Source of the DNA: an uncultured Collinsella sp. | GTDB lineage: Bacteria; Actinomycetota; Coriobacteriia; Coriobacteriales; Coriobacteriaceae | Direction: 5' to 3' | NCBI GenBank assembly: GCA_902492935.1 | Contig: CABUNJ010000013.1 | Coordinates: 1 to 62,015 of the forward strand | Length of the DNA stretch: 62,015 nt | Shown: positions 24,494 through 32,386 of the stretch, in pieces | How the letters are laid out: each line of letters begins with the position of its first letter | Numbering within the stretch: position 1 is the stretch's first letter | Position numbers and translations under genes: made by a program | The notes under the pieces: generated by a model | Seen by the model: only the letters and a program-made list of their open reading frames with translations | The model's database searches: none | What the model was told of the DNA's origin: nothing

Positions 24494-26413
24494 CTACTCC
24501 AGCTCAAACGCTCCGGTATAGAGCTGGTAGTAGTACCCATGCTTGGCGATCAGCTCGTCGTGGTTGCCGCGCTCGATGATACGACCGTGGTCCAGGCAGA
24601 TGATCGCGTCGGAGTTGCGCACGGTGGACAAGCGGTGCGCGATGACAAACGTCGTGCGGCCCTCCATGAGCTTGTCCATGCCCGCCTGCACGATGGCCTC
24701 GGTGCGGGTATCAATGCTCGACGTGGCCTCGTCCAGAATCATCGCCGGCGGATCGGCGACGGCGGCGCGTGCGATCGAAATCAGCTGGCGCTGGCCCTGC
24801 GACAGCTGTGCGCCGTTGCCGGTGAGCATGGTGTCGTAGCCGTCGGGCAGGCGGGTGATAAAGTCGTCCGCACCGGCGAGCTTAGCCGCCGCGATGCACT
24901 CCTCGTCGGTGGCGTCCAGGTTGCCGTAGCGGATGTTGTCCATCACGGTGCCGGTGAACAGGTTCACGTCCTGCAGTACGACACCCAGCGAGCGGCGCAG
25001 ATCGGCCTTGCGGATCTTGTTGACGTTGATGCCGTCGTAGCGGATCTTGCCGTCGGCGATGTCGTAGAAGCGGTTGATGAGGTTGGTGATGGTCGTCTTA
25101 CCAGCACCGGTGGCGCCGACAAACGCGACCTTCTGGCCCGGCTTGGCAAACACGGACACGCCGTGCAGCACCTCGTGGTCGGGCGTGTAGCCAAAGTCGA
25201 CGTTGTCCATGACCAGGTCGCCGCGCAACGGTACGTACTCGATCTCGCCGGTTGCACGGTGCGGATGTTTCCATGCCCACATGCCAGTGTGGTGGTCGGC
25301 CTCCTCGAACTCCCAGGTCTCGGGGTTCACCTGCGCGTTGACGAGCGTCACATAGCCTTCGTCGGCTTCGGGCTCCTCGTCGATGAGCTCAAAGATACGG
25401 TCGGCGCCGGCGAGGCCCATGACCACGGCGTTGATCTGCTGCGAGATCTGGCCGATCTGTCCGCAGAACTGCTTGGTCATGTTGAGGAACGGCACCACGA
25501 CGGCGATGGACAGCGCCATGCCCGAGATGCTCAGGTTGGGCACGCCCAGCGCCAGGAAAATGCCGCCTGCCAGTGCGACCAGCACGTAGAGCAGGTTTCC
25601 CAGGTTCATAAGGATGGGCATGAGGATGTTGGCGTACATGTTGGCCTTCTGCGAGACCTCGAAGAGCTTTTCGTTGCGCTCGTCAAAATCGGCCTCGGCG
25701 GCAGACTCGTGGCAGAATGCCTTGACGACCTTCTGGCCGTTCATGACTTCCTCGATATGGCCCTCGACCACGCCGAGCTCGGTCTGCTGCGCAATAAAGA
25801 AGCGCGCGGAGTTGGAGCCGAGCAGCTTGGTCATAAAGGTCATAAAGGCGACGCCGGCAATAATGACCAGGCACATCCACACGCTGTAGTACAGCATGAT
25901 AAAGAACACCGTGGCGATGACGATGACCGTCATGAGCAGGTTGGGCAGCGACTGACTGATCATCTGGCGCAGCGTGTCGATGTCGTTGGTGTAGTGGCTC
26001 ATGATGTCGCCGCGCTGGTGCGTGTCGAAGTAGCGGATCGGCAGGTCCTGCATGCGGTTGAACATCTTCTCGCGAAGCTTCTCGAGCGAGCCCTGCGTGA
26101 CGATGGCCATGGCGCGGTTCCAGAACAGCGAGGACAGGATGCCGACGCCGTAGATGCAGGCGAGGGTGGTCACGAGCTGTGCGATCTTGGGCTGTGCAGC
26201 TTCCCAATCGCCCGACTGCCACGATTCGCTAATAATCTGCAGGGCGCTCTGAAGGAAGGTCGCGCCGATGGAGTTGATGATGGCGCAGAGCACCACGCCG
26301 ACGACGACGAGGGGCAAAAGCACGGGGTAGAAGCCAAAGAGCGTCTTGATGAGGCGCGACATGGTGCCACCCTTGCGGTTGAGCGCGCGCTCGGCGGTCG
26401 TTGCCTTACTCAT
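24494..26413 (-). CDS. ABC exporter half-transporter, catalytic partner
   Basis: 639 residues: an N-terminal six-helix type IV (exporter) membrane domain, then a nucleotide-binding domain with Walker A GATGAGKTT, a slightly altered signature LSQGQ, canonical Walker B ILDEATSSID and H-loop IAHRLS. An ~80-residue stretch between the two domains contains PETWEFEEADHHTGMWAWKHP, not typical of the family. Its ATG overlaps the stop codon of the preceding gene (ATGAGTAA), so the two are translationally coupled. Together they probably form a heterodimeric multidrug or peptide exporter. Confidence 0.92.
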   Translation of the reverse strand: MSKATTAERALNRKGGTMSRLIKTLFGFYPVLLPLVVVGVVLCAIINSIGATFLQSALQIISESWQSGDWEAAQPKIAQLVTTLACIYGVGILSSLFWNRAMAIVTQGSLEKLREKMFNRMQDLPIRYFDTHQRGDIMSHYTNDIDTLRQMISQSLPNLLMTVIVIATVFFIMLYYSVWMCLVIIAGVAFMTFMTKLLGSNSARFFIAQQTELGVVEGHIEEVMNGQKVVKAFCHESAAEADFDERNEKLFEVSQKANMYANILMPILMNLGNLLYVLVALAGGIFLALGVPNLSISGMALSIAVVVPFLNMTKQFCGQIGQISQQINAVVMGLAGADRIFELIDEEPEADEGYVTLVNAQVNPETWEFEEADHHTGMWAWKHPHRATGEIEYVPLRGDLVMDNVDFGYTPDHEVLHGVSVFAKPGQKVAFVGATGAGKTTITNLINRFYDIADGKIRYDGINVNKIRKADLRRSLGVVLQDVNLFTGTVMDNIRYGNLDATDEECIAAAKLAGADDFITRLPDGYDTMLTGNGAQLSQGQRQLISIARAAVADPPAMILDEATSSIDTRTEAIVQAGMDKLMEGRTTFVIAHRLSTVRNSDAIICLDHGRIIERGNHDELIAKHGYYYQLYTGAFELE

Positions 26414-28220
26414 GTGCCTCGCCTCCTTCCTGGGTCTGAGCTTGTGTTGCGGATGCCTCGGTGTCGGCTTCGACGGCCTCTTCGCCCTCGGCAGACATCT
26501 TGTTCTGCGAGGTAAAGGTCTCGCGGTAGATCTCGCTCGTCTTGAGCAGCTCGTCGTGGTTGCCGATCTGCGCGATGCGGCCGCCCTCCATGACGATGAT
26601 GCGGTCTGCATCCTGCACGGAGCTAATGCGCTGGGCGATGATGAGCTTGGTCGTGTTGGGCAGATAGCTTGCCAGCCCTGCGCGGATCTTGGCGTCGGTC
26701 TTGGTGTCGACGGCGCTGGTGGAGTCGTCCAGGATCAAGATCTTGGGGCGACGCAGCAGGGCGCGCGCAATGCACAGGCGCTGCTTCTGACCGCCGGAAA
26801 CATTGGAGCCGCCCTGTTCGATCCAGGTGTCATAGCCCTTGGGGAAGCCGTCGACAAACTCGTCGGCGCAGGCCAGATGTGCCGCCTCGCGGACCTCCTC
26901 GTCGGTGGCGTTCGGGTCGCCCCAGCGCAGATTCTCGGCGATGGTGCCGCTAAACAGCACGTTTTTCTGTAGCACCATGGCCACTTGGTGGCGCAAGGCG
27001 TCCAAGTCGTAGTCGCGCACGTCCATGCCGCCCACGCGCACGGTGCCCTCGGTGGCGTCGTACAGGCGGGCGATGAGGTTTACAAGCGTGGACTTGGCCG
27101 AGCCGGTGCCGCCGATGATGCCGATGGTCTCACCGCTCTTAATGTGCAGGTCGATATCGTCGAGCGCCTGGCGCTTCGCATGCGCGGAATACTTAAAGCT
27201 CACGTGGTCAAAGTCGATGGAGCCATCGGCGACCTCGAGCACGGGCTCGGCGGGATCGGCGATCGTGGGCTCGGCGGCCAGCACCTCGGTAATGCGGTGC
27301 GCCGATTCGTCGGCCATGGTCACCATGACAAAGATCATCGACAGCTGCATCAGGCTCATAAGGATCTGGAAGCCATAGGTAAAGATCGAGGAGAGCTGGC
27401 CCACGTCGAACAGCGTGCCCTGGCTCGTGATGATGAGCTTGGAGCCCAGGTAGATGATGACGACAAACGCGCCGTTGACGCAGATGTTCATCATGGGGTT
27501 GTTAAAGGCGAGCAGCTTCTCGGCGCGGGTGAAGTCCATCTGGACGTCGCGCGCGGCGGTCGCGAACTTCTCCTTCTCAAAGTCTTCGCGCACATAGCTC
27601 TTGACCACACGCATGCCGGTGACGTTTTCCTCGACGGACTCGTTAAGGGCGTCGTACTTGTGGAACACGCGCGAGAAGATGGGGCGCACCTTAAAGATGA
27701 TAAAGAACAGTCCAAAGCCCAGCAGCGGAATGATGATCAGGTAGACCATGGCAACGCTGCCGCCCATGATAAATGCCATGGTAAAGGCGAAGATCAATAC
27801 CAGCGGCGCGCGCACGGCGATACGGATGATCATCATAAAGGCCTGCTGCACGTTGTTGATGTCGGTGGTCAGGCGCGTGACGAGTGAGGAGCTTGAGAAC
27901 TCATCGATGTTGGCAAAGCTGAACGTCTGGATCTTGTAGAACAGGTCGTGACGCAGGTTCTTGGCGAAGCCGCAACTCGCATGGCTGCAGGTGACGCCGG
28001 CAGCGGCGCCAAAAGCAAGGGATGTTAGCGCGATGAGCACCAAAAAGCCTGCGGTGGGAAGCATCTCGGCTACAGTGGCACCGTCTTTGATGGCGTCGAT
28101 CAGGTTGGCGGTGATAAATGGAATCAGCATCTCGCAGAGCACCTCGCCAAGCACGAGCAACGGCGTGGCAACGGTGACTTTCATATAGTCGCGGATGCTG
28201 CCCATGAGGGTTTTAATCAT
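26406..28220 (-). CDS. ABC exporter half-transporter, degenerate-site partner
   Basis: 604 residues with the exporter membrane domain followed by an ATPase domain. Walker A is GGTGSAKST and the signature SGGQ is normal. Walker B reads ILDDSTSAVD (Asp instead of catalytic Glu), and the H-loop is IAQRIS (Gln instead of His). This is the known pattern of heterodimeric exporters such as TM287/288, where one ATP site is non-hydrolytic. The altered signature (LSQGQ) of the partner would complete that same site. Its ATG overlaps the MarR stop codon by 8 bases (ATGATTAA). Confidence 0.92.
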   Translation of the reverse strand: MIKTLMGSIRDYMKVTVATPLLVLGEVLCEMLIPFITANLIDAIKDGATVAEMLPTAGFLVLIALTSLAFGAAAGVTCSHASCGFAKNLRHDLFYKIQTFSFANIDEFSSSSLVTRLTTDINNVQQAFMMIIRIAVRAPLVLIFAFTMAFIMGGSVAMVYLIIIPLLGFGLFFIIFKVRPIFSRVFHKYDALNESVEENVTGMRVVKSYVREDFEKEKFATAARDVQMDFTRAEKLLAFNNPMMNICVNGAFVVIIYLGSKLIITSQGTLFDVGQLSSIFTYGFQILMSLMQLSMIFVMVTMADESAHRITEVLAAEPTIADPAEPVLEVADGSIDFDHVSFKYSAHAKRQALDDIDLHIKSGETIGIIGGTGSAKSTLVNLIARLYDATEGTVRVGGMDVRDYDLDALRHQVAMVLQKNVLFSGTIAENLRWGDPNATDEEVREAAHLACADEFVDGFPKGYDTWIEQGGSNVSGGQKQRLCIARALLRRPKILILDDSTSAVDTKTDAKIRAGLASYLPNTTKLIIAQRISSVQDADRIIVMEGGRIAQIGNHDELLKTSEIYRETFTSQNKMSAEGEEAVEADTEASATQAQTQEGGEAHE

Positions 28221-28719
28221 CCAGTTCCTCCCAGGTTACGCGGATTTTATCGAGCATTTCGGCGAGGTCCTCGCGCTCGTCGTGGGTGAGCGCGCTAAAG
28301 GCCCGTTCTCTAAAGCGGATGCGGGCTGCCTGGTCGATGCGGGCGTTTTCCCGGCCGGTTTCGGTCAGGCGAATGGTGAGTTGCCGTCGATCCTTGGGGT
28401 TACGGCTGCGTTCAATGAGGCCGTTGACCTCAAGCTTGGACAGGATCTCGGAAAGCGACCCCGGCTTGAGGTCAAAGTGCATGCCGAGTTCCTGCTGCGA
28501 CATCTCGCCGCCGGGCTGCTTGGCCAGCAGGCAGATAATGGGCGCCTTGCCGGATACGCCACCACCATGAAAGTGCATGTAATGGCCGCAAAAGCCCAGG
28601 TTATTGAGGATGCGCTTGGCAAGCTTGTCTTCCGAGCCAACCGCTTCGGGTACATCAGCCGGCTGTGACGGGTCGCCGCCGGGCTCGTGCGAACAAAGGT
28701 TAAGAGGTTCATCGCACAT
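28213..28719 (-). CDS. MarR-family regulator of the ABC exporter operon
   Basis: 168 residues. The winged-helix core is MSQQELGMHFDLKPGSLSEILSKLEVNGLIERSRNPKDRRQLTIRLTE (residues ~75-122 in abbreviated form: QQELGMHF, SEILSKLE, GLIERSRNPKDRR). The N-terminal extension of about 45 residues has a Cys/His-containing stretch (FCGHYMHFHGGG). It is first gene of the operon and overlaps the exporter start, so it most likely represses its own operon and is released by an exporter substrate. AAAGGAG lies 11 bases before the ATG. Confidence 0.88.
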   Translation of the reverse strand: MCDEPLNLCSHEPGGDPSQPADVPEAVGSEDKLAKRILNNLGFCGHYMHFHGGGVSGKAPIICLLAKQPGGEMSQQELGMHFDLKPGSLSEILSKLEVNGLIERSRNPKDRRQLTIRLTETGRENARIDQAARIRFRERAFSALTHDEREDLAEMLDKIRVTWEELDD

Positions 28720-28740
28720 GAATTAGTGTTGCTCCTTTCT

Positions 28741-28776
28741 TTAGTTAGGTAGTGGAATTGTTTTGTGCCTAACCAA
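28741..28776. promoter_or_regulatory. Candidate MarR operator
   Basis: Inverted half-sites TTAGTTAGG (28741-28749) and CCTAACCAA (28768-28776) lie just upstream of the marR start. Their centres are about 27 bases apart. The position suits autoregulation; the binding itself is inferred. Confidence 0.4.
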
Positions 28777-28818
28777 TCTAGGAGCATGAGAAATGAATGT
28801 CAAGGTACCAAACTAGTG

Positions 28819-28990
28819 GTTACGCGGTTTTACCAAACCGCGCAACGGCTCGACGCTGCAAACGCTCCTAAGCGGCAATCTGACGTTTAATCGTCGGGCA
28901 TGGCCACAAGGCCTATGCCCCCCATTTCCGAAACCTTTTCGCAACAATGCGCTCTTCGCGACCGTAGCGCCCGCTCACAACGTTCCCTGC
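28819..28990. repeat. Composite intergenic repeat, copy 1 (degenerate)
   Basis: It begins with the module A hairpin: GTTACGCGGTTT (28819-28830), loop TACC, AAACCGCGCAAC (28835-28846, one mismatch), then CGACGCTGC as in the other copies. A second hairpin GGGCAT..GGCC/GGCC..ATGCCC follows at 28897-28920. Later parts are diverged. No gene is seen in this 329-bp gap between marR and the kinase gene. Confidence 0.6.
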
Positions 28991-29048
28991 GCTACACTTA
29001 GTCGCACTGTGGCGCTGCTGCGCCGTGCCCGAACCAAGGGAGACCCTC

Positions 29049-29873
29049 ATGAAGAACACTCAGCTGCTGCTGATCAACGATATGTGCGGCTACGGCAAGG
29101 TCGCGCTTTCCGCCATGCTGCCGGTGCTGTCGCACATGGGCTATCGCATCCACAACCTGCCAACGGCGCTCGTTTCCGATACGCTCAACTATCCCAAGTT
29201 CTACATCCACGACACCACCGAGTACGTGCGCCAGAGCCTCGCCATCTGGGAGGAGCTCGGCTTTGAGTTCGACGCCATCTCCACCGGCTTTATCGTGACC
29301 GAGGAAGAGACGCGCATCATCTCGGACTTTTGCCACCGCCGTGCGCAAAAGGGCACCAAGGTGTTCGTTGACCCCATCATGGGCGACAACGGCAAGCTCT
29401 ACGCCGGCGTGCCCGAGTCCACGATCGGTCTCATGCGGCACCTGCTGGAGTGCGCAGACTACGCGGTGCCCAACTACACCGAGGCCTGTCTGCTCACCGA
29501 TACACCCATTGCAGAGCAAATCACGCCCGATGAGGCCCGCGACCTTGTGGACGCCGTGCGCGAGCTGGGTGCCAAATCTGTGGTCATTACGAGCGCCGTA
29601 GTCAATGGCACGAACGCGGTTATCGGTTACGACCATGTGGCGGGGGAGTACTTTACGATTCCCTTTGAGCTCATTCCGGTCTATTTCCCGGGCACGGGCG
29701 ACACGTTTTCGGCGGTGCTCGTCGGCCGCGTTATGGCAGGTTGGAGTCTGCAGCGCGCGACGTCCGATGCCATGCGTGTGGTGGCTGAGCTTATCGAGCG
29801 CAATGCCGACCAAGAGGACAAGTCGGCCGGCCTTCCCATCGAGGCCTGCCTGGATGTGATTGACCATGAGTAA
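29049..29873 (+). CDS. PfkB-like pyridoxal/pyridoxamine kinase
   Basis: 274 residues. It matches the PdxY-type ribokinase fold: LLLINDMCGYGKVALSAMLP at the start, the central DPIMGDNGKLY, and the C-terminal anion-hole motif FPGTGDTFSAVLVGR with the catalytic Asp. It would phosphorylate B6 vitamers to the 5'-phosphates with ATP. AAGGGAG lies 7 bases before the ATG. Its stop codon overlaps the start of a small cysteine-rich gene. A related pyrimidine-type kinase is an alternative. Confidence 0.82.
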   Translation: MKNTQLLLINDMCGYGKVALSAMLPVLSHMGYRIHNLPTALVSDTLNYPKFYIHDTTEYVRQSLAIWEELGFEFDAISTGFIVTEEETRIISDFCHRRAQKGTKVFVDPIMGDNGKLYAGVPESTIGLMRHLLECADYAVPNYTEACLLTDTPIAEQITPDEARDLVDAVRELGAKSVVITSAVVNGTNAVIGYDHVAGEYFTIPFELIPVYFPGTGDTFSAVLVGRVMAGWSLQRATSDAMRVVAELIERNADQEDKSAGLPIEACLDVIDHE

Positions 29874-30195
29874 TGCTGGCGAGGGCGGCGTCAAGCCTGC
29901 GGGCGAGAACAAGCCGCTCGGCGCGCCGCGTGGCAAGCGTCCGCGTATCCGCGTGAGCTGCGTGGACCAGCTGGGTGCGTGCCGCTGCCACCATGGTCAC
30001 AAGCCGGGCGACGTTTTTGACTTCGACCGAGACCGCGGCAAGATGTGCGCCATGGCCTGCCATGTGGGCTTTCCCTATATCGATATCCTGCGCTATGGCG
30101 GAACCGTGCCTGGCAACGAGCCCGGCACGGCAAAGTTCTGCTGCCCCGAAGTCGATACACTGAACGTCTGGCTTGCCGAGATCGTTGACGAGTAG
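29866..30195 (+). CDS. Cysteine-rich TIGR04076-like protein
   Basis: 109 residues. The pattern VSCVDQLGACRCHHGHKPGDVF...MCAMACHVGFPYIDILRYGG...FCCPE fits the uncharacterised TIGR04076 family; here Cys32, 39, 41, 61, 65, 92 and 93 plus several His could bind a metal. An ATGAGTAA overlap couples it to the kinase gene. The N-terminal ~27 residues are Gly/Pro/Lys-rich and probably disordered. Function is unknown. The coupling suggests a shared role with the kinase but does not prove it. Confidence 0.75.
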   Translation: MSNAGEGGVKPAGENKPLGAPRGKRPRIRVSCVDQLGACRCHHGHKPGDVFDFDRDRGKMCAMACHVGFPYIDILRYGGTVPGNEPGTAKFCCPEVDTLNVWLAEIVDE

Positions 30196-30203
30196 TCGAG
30201 CGC

Positions 30204-30236
30204 AATGTGACAAAGGGACAGCCCCTTTGACACATT
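30204..30236. repeat. Dispersed palindrome, copy 3
   Basis: Arms AATGTGACAAAGGG (30204-30217) and CCCTTTGACACATT (30223-30236), one mismatch. It lies directly after the TIGR04076 gene and left of the DUF4143 gene. Confidence 0.75.
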
Positions 30237-30280
30237 CGCCGGTGGTGCCCCTTCTATTATGCTTGTAATCTCAAATCTCT

Positions 30281-30356
30281 GCATTTCATCCGATTTTAGG
30301 TTCTAAAAATTCTGCGTTTCATCGATAATCAAGCGTATAAAACTTTGCATTTCATT
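30281..30356 (+). repeat. Three copies of GCATTTCAT at exact 33-bp period
   Basis: GCATTTCATC (30281), GCGTTTCATC (30314) and GCATTTCATT (30347) are spaced exactly 33 bases apart, each preceded by an A/T-rich AAAnTCT-like stretch. The segment is markedly AT-rich against its surroundings and ends 24 bases before the DUF4143 gene start, so it could be a repeated operator or upstream activating region. Confidence 0.6.
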
Positions 30357-30379
30357 TGATGACACTGAGGGGAGAGCCT

Positions 30380-31741
30380 ATGCTGCGCAGGAAAATAGCG
30401 GCAGAGCTGGAGCGTTGGCTGAAGTCTGCCGAGCAAAAGGCCTTATTCATTACGGGTTCTCGCCAGATCGGCAAAAGCTATTCGATTCGCGCATTTGGCA
30501 AAGCCAACCATGCAACCTACATCGAGCTTAACCTCATGGAAAATCGCCAGGCAAAAGATGCTCTTCTCGAGGCGCGGGATGCCGATGATTTCATCAGCAG
30601 GGTGACGCTTCTTTCGGGAAAGTCGATTGCACCAGGCAAAACGCTCGTGTTTATCGATGAGGTCCAAGAGGCCCCCGACATCATGACGATGGCAAAGTTC
30701 CTTGTTGAGGACGGGAGGTGCCGCTGGGCGTTTTCGGGGTCAATGCTCGGGACTCAGTTCAAGGGCGTCAGGTCCTATCCCGTGGGGTATGTCCACGAGC
30801 TTAGGATGTTCCCGCTCGATTTTGAGGAGTTTTGCTGGGCAATCGGGGTGAGCGAGGGGGCTCGCCAAACGATACGCGACGCGTGTATCAGCGAGAGGCC
30901 CATTCCTGATTACATTCATGACGCGATGATGGCAAACTTCAGGACCTATACCGTTGTCGGCGGAATGCCGGAGGTCGTGCAGCGTTTCCTTGACACGCAG
31001 GGCGACCTTGCCTCTGTTCGTCAGCTACAGTCAGAGCTCAACGAACAGTACCGGCGGGATATCTCCAAGTATGCAAGCGGGCGAGCCCTGCAGGTGCAGA
31101 GCATCTACGATCAGCTCCCTATTATGCTCGAGGGCGAAAACAAGCGCTTCGTGCTCAATTCCATTGACCCCAAGGCTCACTACGAGAAGTATCAGCGAGA
31201 TTTTGTATGGCTTGTCGATGCCGGCGTTGCTCTCAAAGCCGATATCGTAACCGAGCCAAAATCGCCCCTGCTCAAGACGGCACGGCCATCGCAGTTCAAG
31301 CTATATCAATCGGATACGGGCATGTTGATGGCGCGCTACCCCGTTGGAGTCGCCCAAGCGGCGTATCTTGATAGCAAGGAGCCCAACCTGGGCGGCATTT
31401 ACGAAAACGTGGTGGCCCAGCAGCTGGCTGCCCAAAATCGCCAGCTTTACTACTATCAGACAAAAAAGCGCGGTGAAGTGGACTTTGTGGTCGATGGACC
31501 GGATGGGACGGCTGTTCCGATCGAGGTTAAATCGGGCTCCTATTACCACGCGCACGCTGCGCTCGGTCATGTGCTTGATACGGCTGAATATGGCGTAAGG
31601 CTCGGGATTGTTTTCTCGAGAGGCAACGTTGAGCGCAACGGAGCGGTTCTCTATTTGCCGCTATATGCGACCTGGGCCCTTTCGGATGTTTTGGGCGACT
31701 CCTGCGCCGAGGGGATAAAGCTGGAGGTCAAGCCGGTCTAG
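30380..31741 (+). CDS. AAA ATPase with DUF4143 / nuclease-like C-terminus
   Basis: 453 residues. The N-terminal AAA_14-type domain has Walker A GSRQIGKS (about 26-33) and Walker B LVFIDEVQ. The middle has FSGSMLG and FPLDFEEFCWAIG. The C-terminal DUF4143 region ends in a PD-(D/E)xK-like motif, RGEVDFVV...PIEVKSG. Members occur widely as accessory genes of unknown role. The ATG at 30380 has GGGGAG upstream. Base composition and codon use are more AT-rich than the neighbours, and copies of the dispersed palindrome lie on both sides, consistent with acquisition. Confidence 0.85.
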   Translation: MLRRKIAAELERWLKSAEQKALFITGSRQIGKSYSIRAFGKANHATYIELNLMENRQAKDALLEARDADDFISRVTLLSGKSIAPGKTLVFIDEVQEAPDIMTMAKFLVEDGRCRWAFSGSMLGTQFKGVRSYPVGYVHELRMFPLDFEEFCWAIGVSEGARQTIRDACISERPIPDYIHDAMMANFRTYTVVGGMPEVVQRFLDTQGDLASVRQLQSELNEQYRRDISKYASGRALQVQSIYDQLPIMLEGENKRFVLNSIDPKAHYEKYQRDFVWLVDAGVALKADIVTEPKSPLLKTARPSQFKLYQSDTGMLMARYPVGVAQAAYLDSKEPNLGGIYENVVAQQLAAQNRQLYYYQTKKRGEVDFVVDGPDGTAVPIEVKSGSYYHAHAALGHVLDTAEYGVRLGIVFSRGNVERNGAVLYLPLYATWALSDVLGDSCAEGIKLEVKPV

Positions 31742-31745
31742 GGCC

Positions 31746-31763
31746 AGTCCCTTTGTCACATCC
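31746..31763. repeat. Half copy of the dispersed palindrome
   Basis: Only the right half remains: AGTCCCTTTGTCACATC at 31746-31762, directly after the DUF4143 stop codon. The left arm is missing. Confidence 0.6.
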
Positions 31764-31769
31764 ATGATT

Positions 31770-31859
31770 GTGGATTTTCTCCCACCGAGATAACGAGCGT
31801 GGATTTCCTTCCGTATAGAGCGCACTTGAACGCTCAAAGTGGGAGAAAATCCACGCTCG
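31770..31859. repeat. Palindrome with two competing left arms
   Basis: The right arm (31839-31859, GTGGGAGAAAATCCACGCTC) can pair with GTGGATTTTCTCCCAC (31770-31785, 16 bp perfect) or with CGAGCGTGGATTT (31794-31806, 13 bp perfect), but not with both. A small tip hairpin GAGCG/CGCTC (31818-31822, 31831-31835) lies inside. It separates convergent genes and could act as terminator for either. Confidence 0.6.
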
Positions 31860-31894
31860 ATTTATGCCGGGGCGCGGTTCGTGCGCCCACGAAC

Positions 31895-32341
31895 CTACAG
31901 TTGCTCGAGCATAGCGGTGCAACCGTCGAGCACGTCGCGGTAGGTGGCATCGAAGTTGCCGGTGTACCAGGGGTCGCCCACGTCGCCGGGGCGATCGGTC
32001 CAATCGAGCAGGCGCGAGACCTTGCCATCGGGGTTCTTCCCAAAAATTCGGTACAGGCCGCGGGCGTTCTCGTCGTCCATATAGACAATGTGGTCCCAGT
32101 CGCCATACTCCGCGCGACGCACCTGACGTGCACGATGTGCGACGACGGGAATCCCGACCTCGCGCAGCTTGGCAACGGTACCGTGGTGTGGCGGGTTGCC
32201 GATCTCCTCGGTCGAGGTCGCAGCGGAGTCAATGACAAACTCGCCCGCGCGCCCAGCGCGCCGCACCAGCTCGGTAAACACCGACTCGGCCATCGTCGAG
32301 CGACAGATATTTCCATAGCAGATAAACAGTACGCGTTGCAT
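31895..32341 (-). CDS. Low-molecular-weight protein tyrosine phosphatase
   Basis: 148 residues. The P-loop CYGNICRS (Cys8 to Arg14, CX5R) is at the N-terminus, and the general-acid Asp lies in WTDRPGDVGDPWY near the C-terminus, as in the LMW-PTP family. It removes phosphate from tyrosine, often regulating exopolysaccharide kinases in bacteria. The ATG at 32341 has AAAGGAA upstream and places the P-loop at the standard distance. It follows an MFS gene on the same strand by 45 bases. Confidence 0.92.
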   Translation of the reverse strand: MQRVLFICYGNICRSTMAESVFTELVRRAGRAGEFVIDSAATSTEEIGNPPHHGTVAKLREVGIPVVAHRARQVRRAEYGDWDHIVYMDDENARGLYRIFGKNPDGKVSRLLDWTDRPGDVGDPWYTGNFDATYRDVLDGCTAMLEQL

Positions 32342-32386
32342 ATGCGGTTTCCTTTCGATCGCCATCATCGAGCTCGAGTATCGCAT

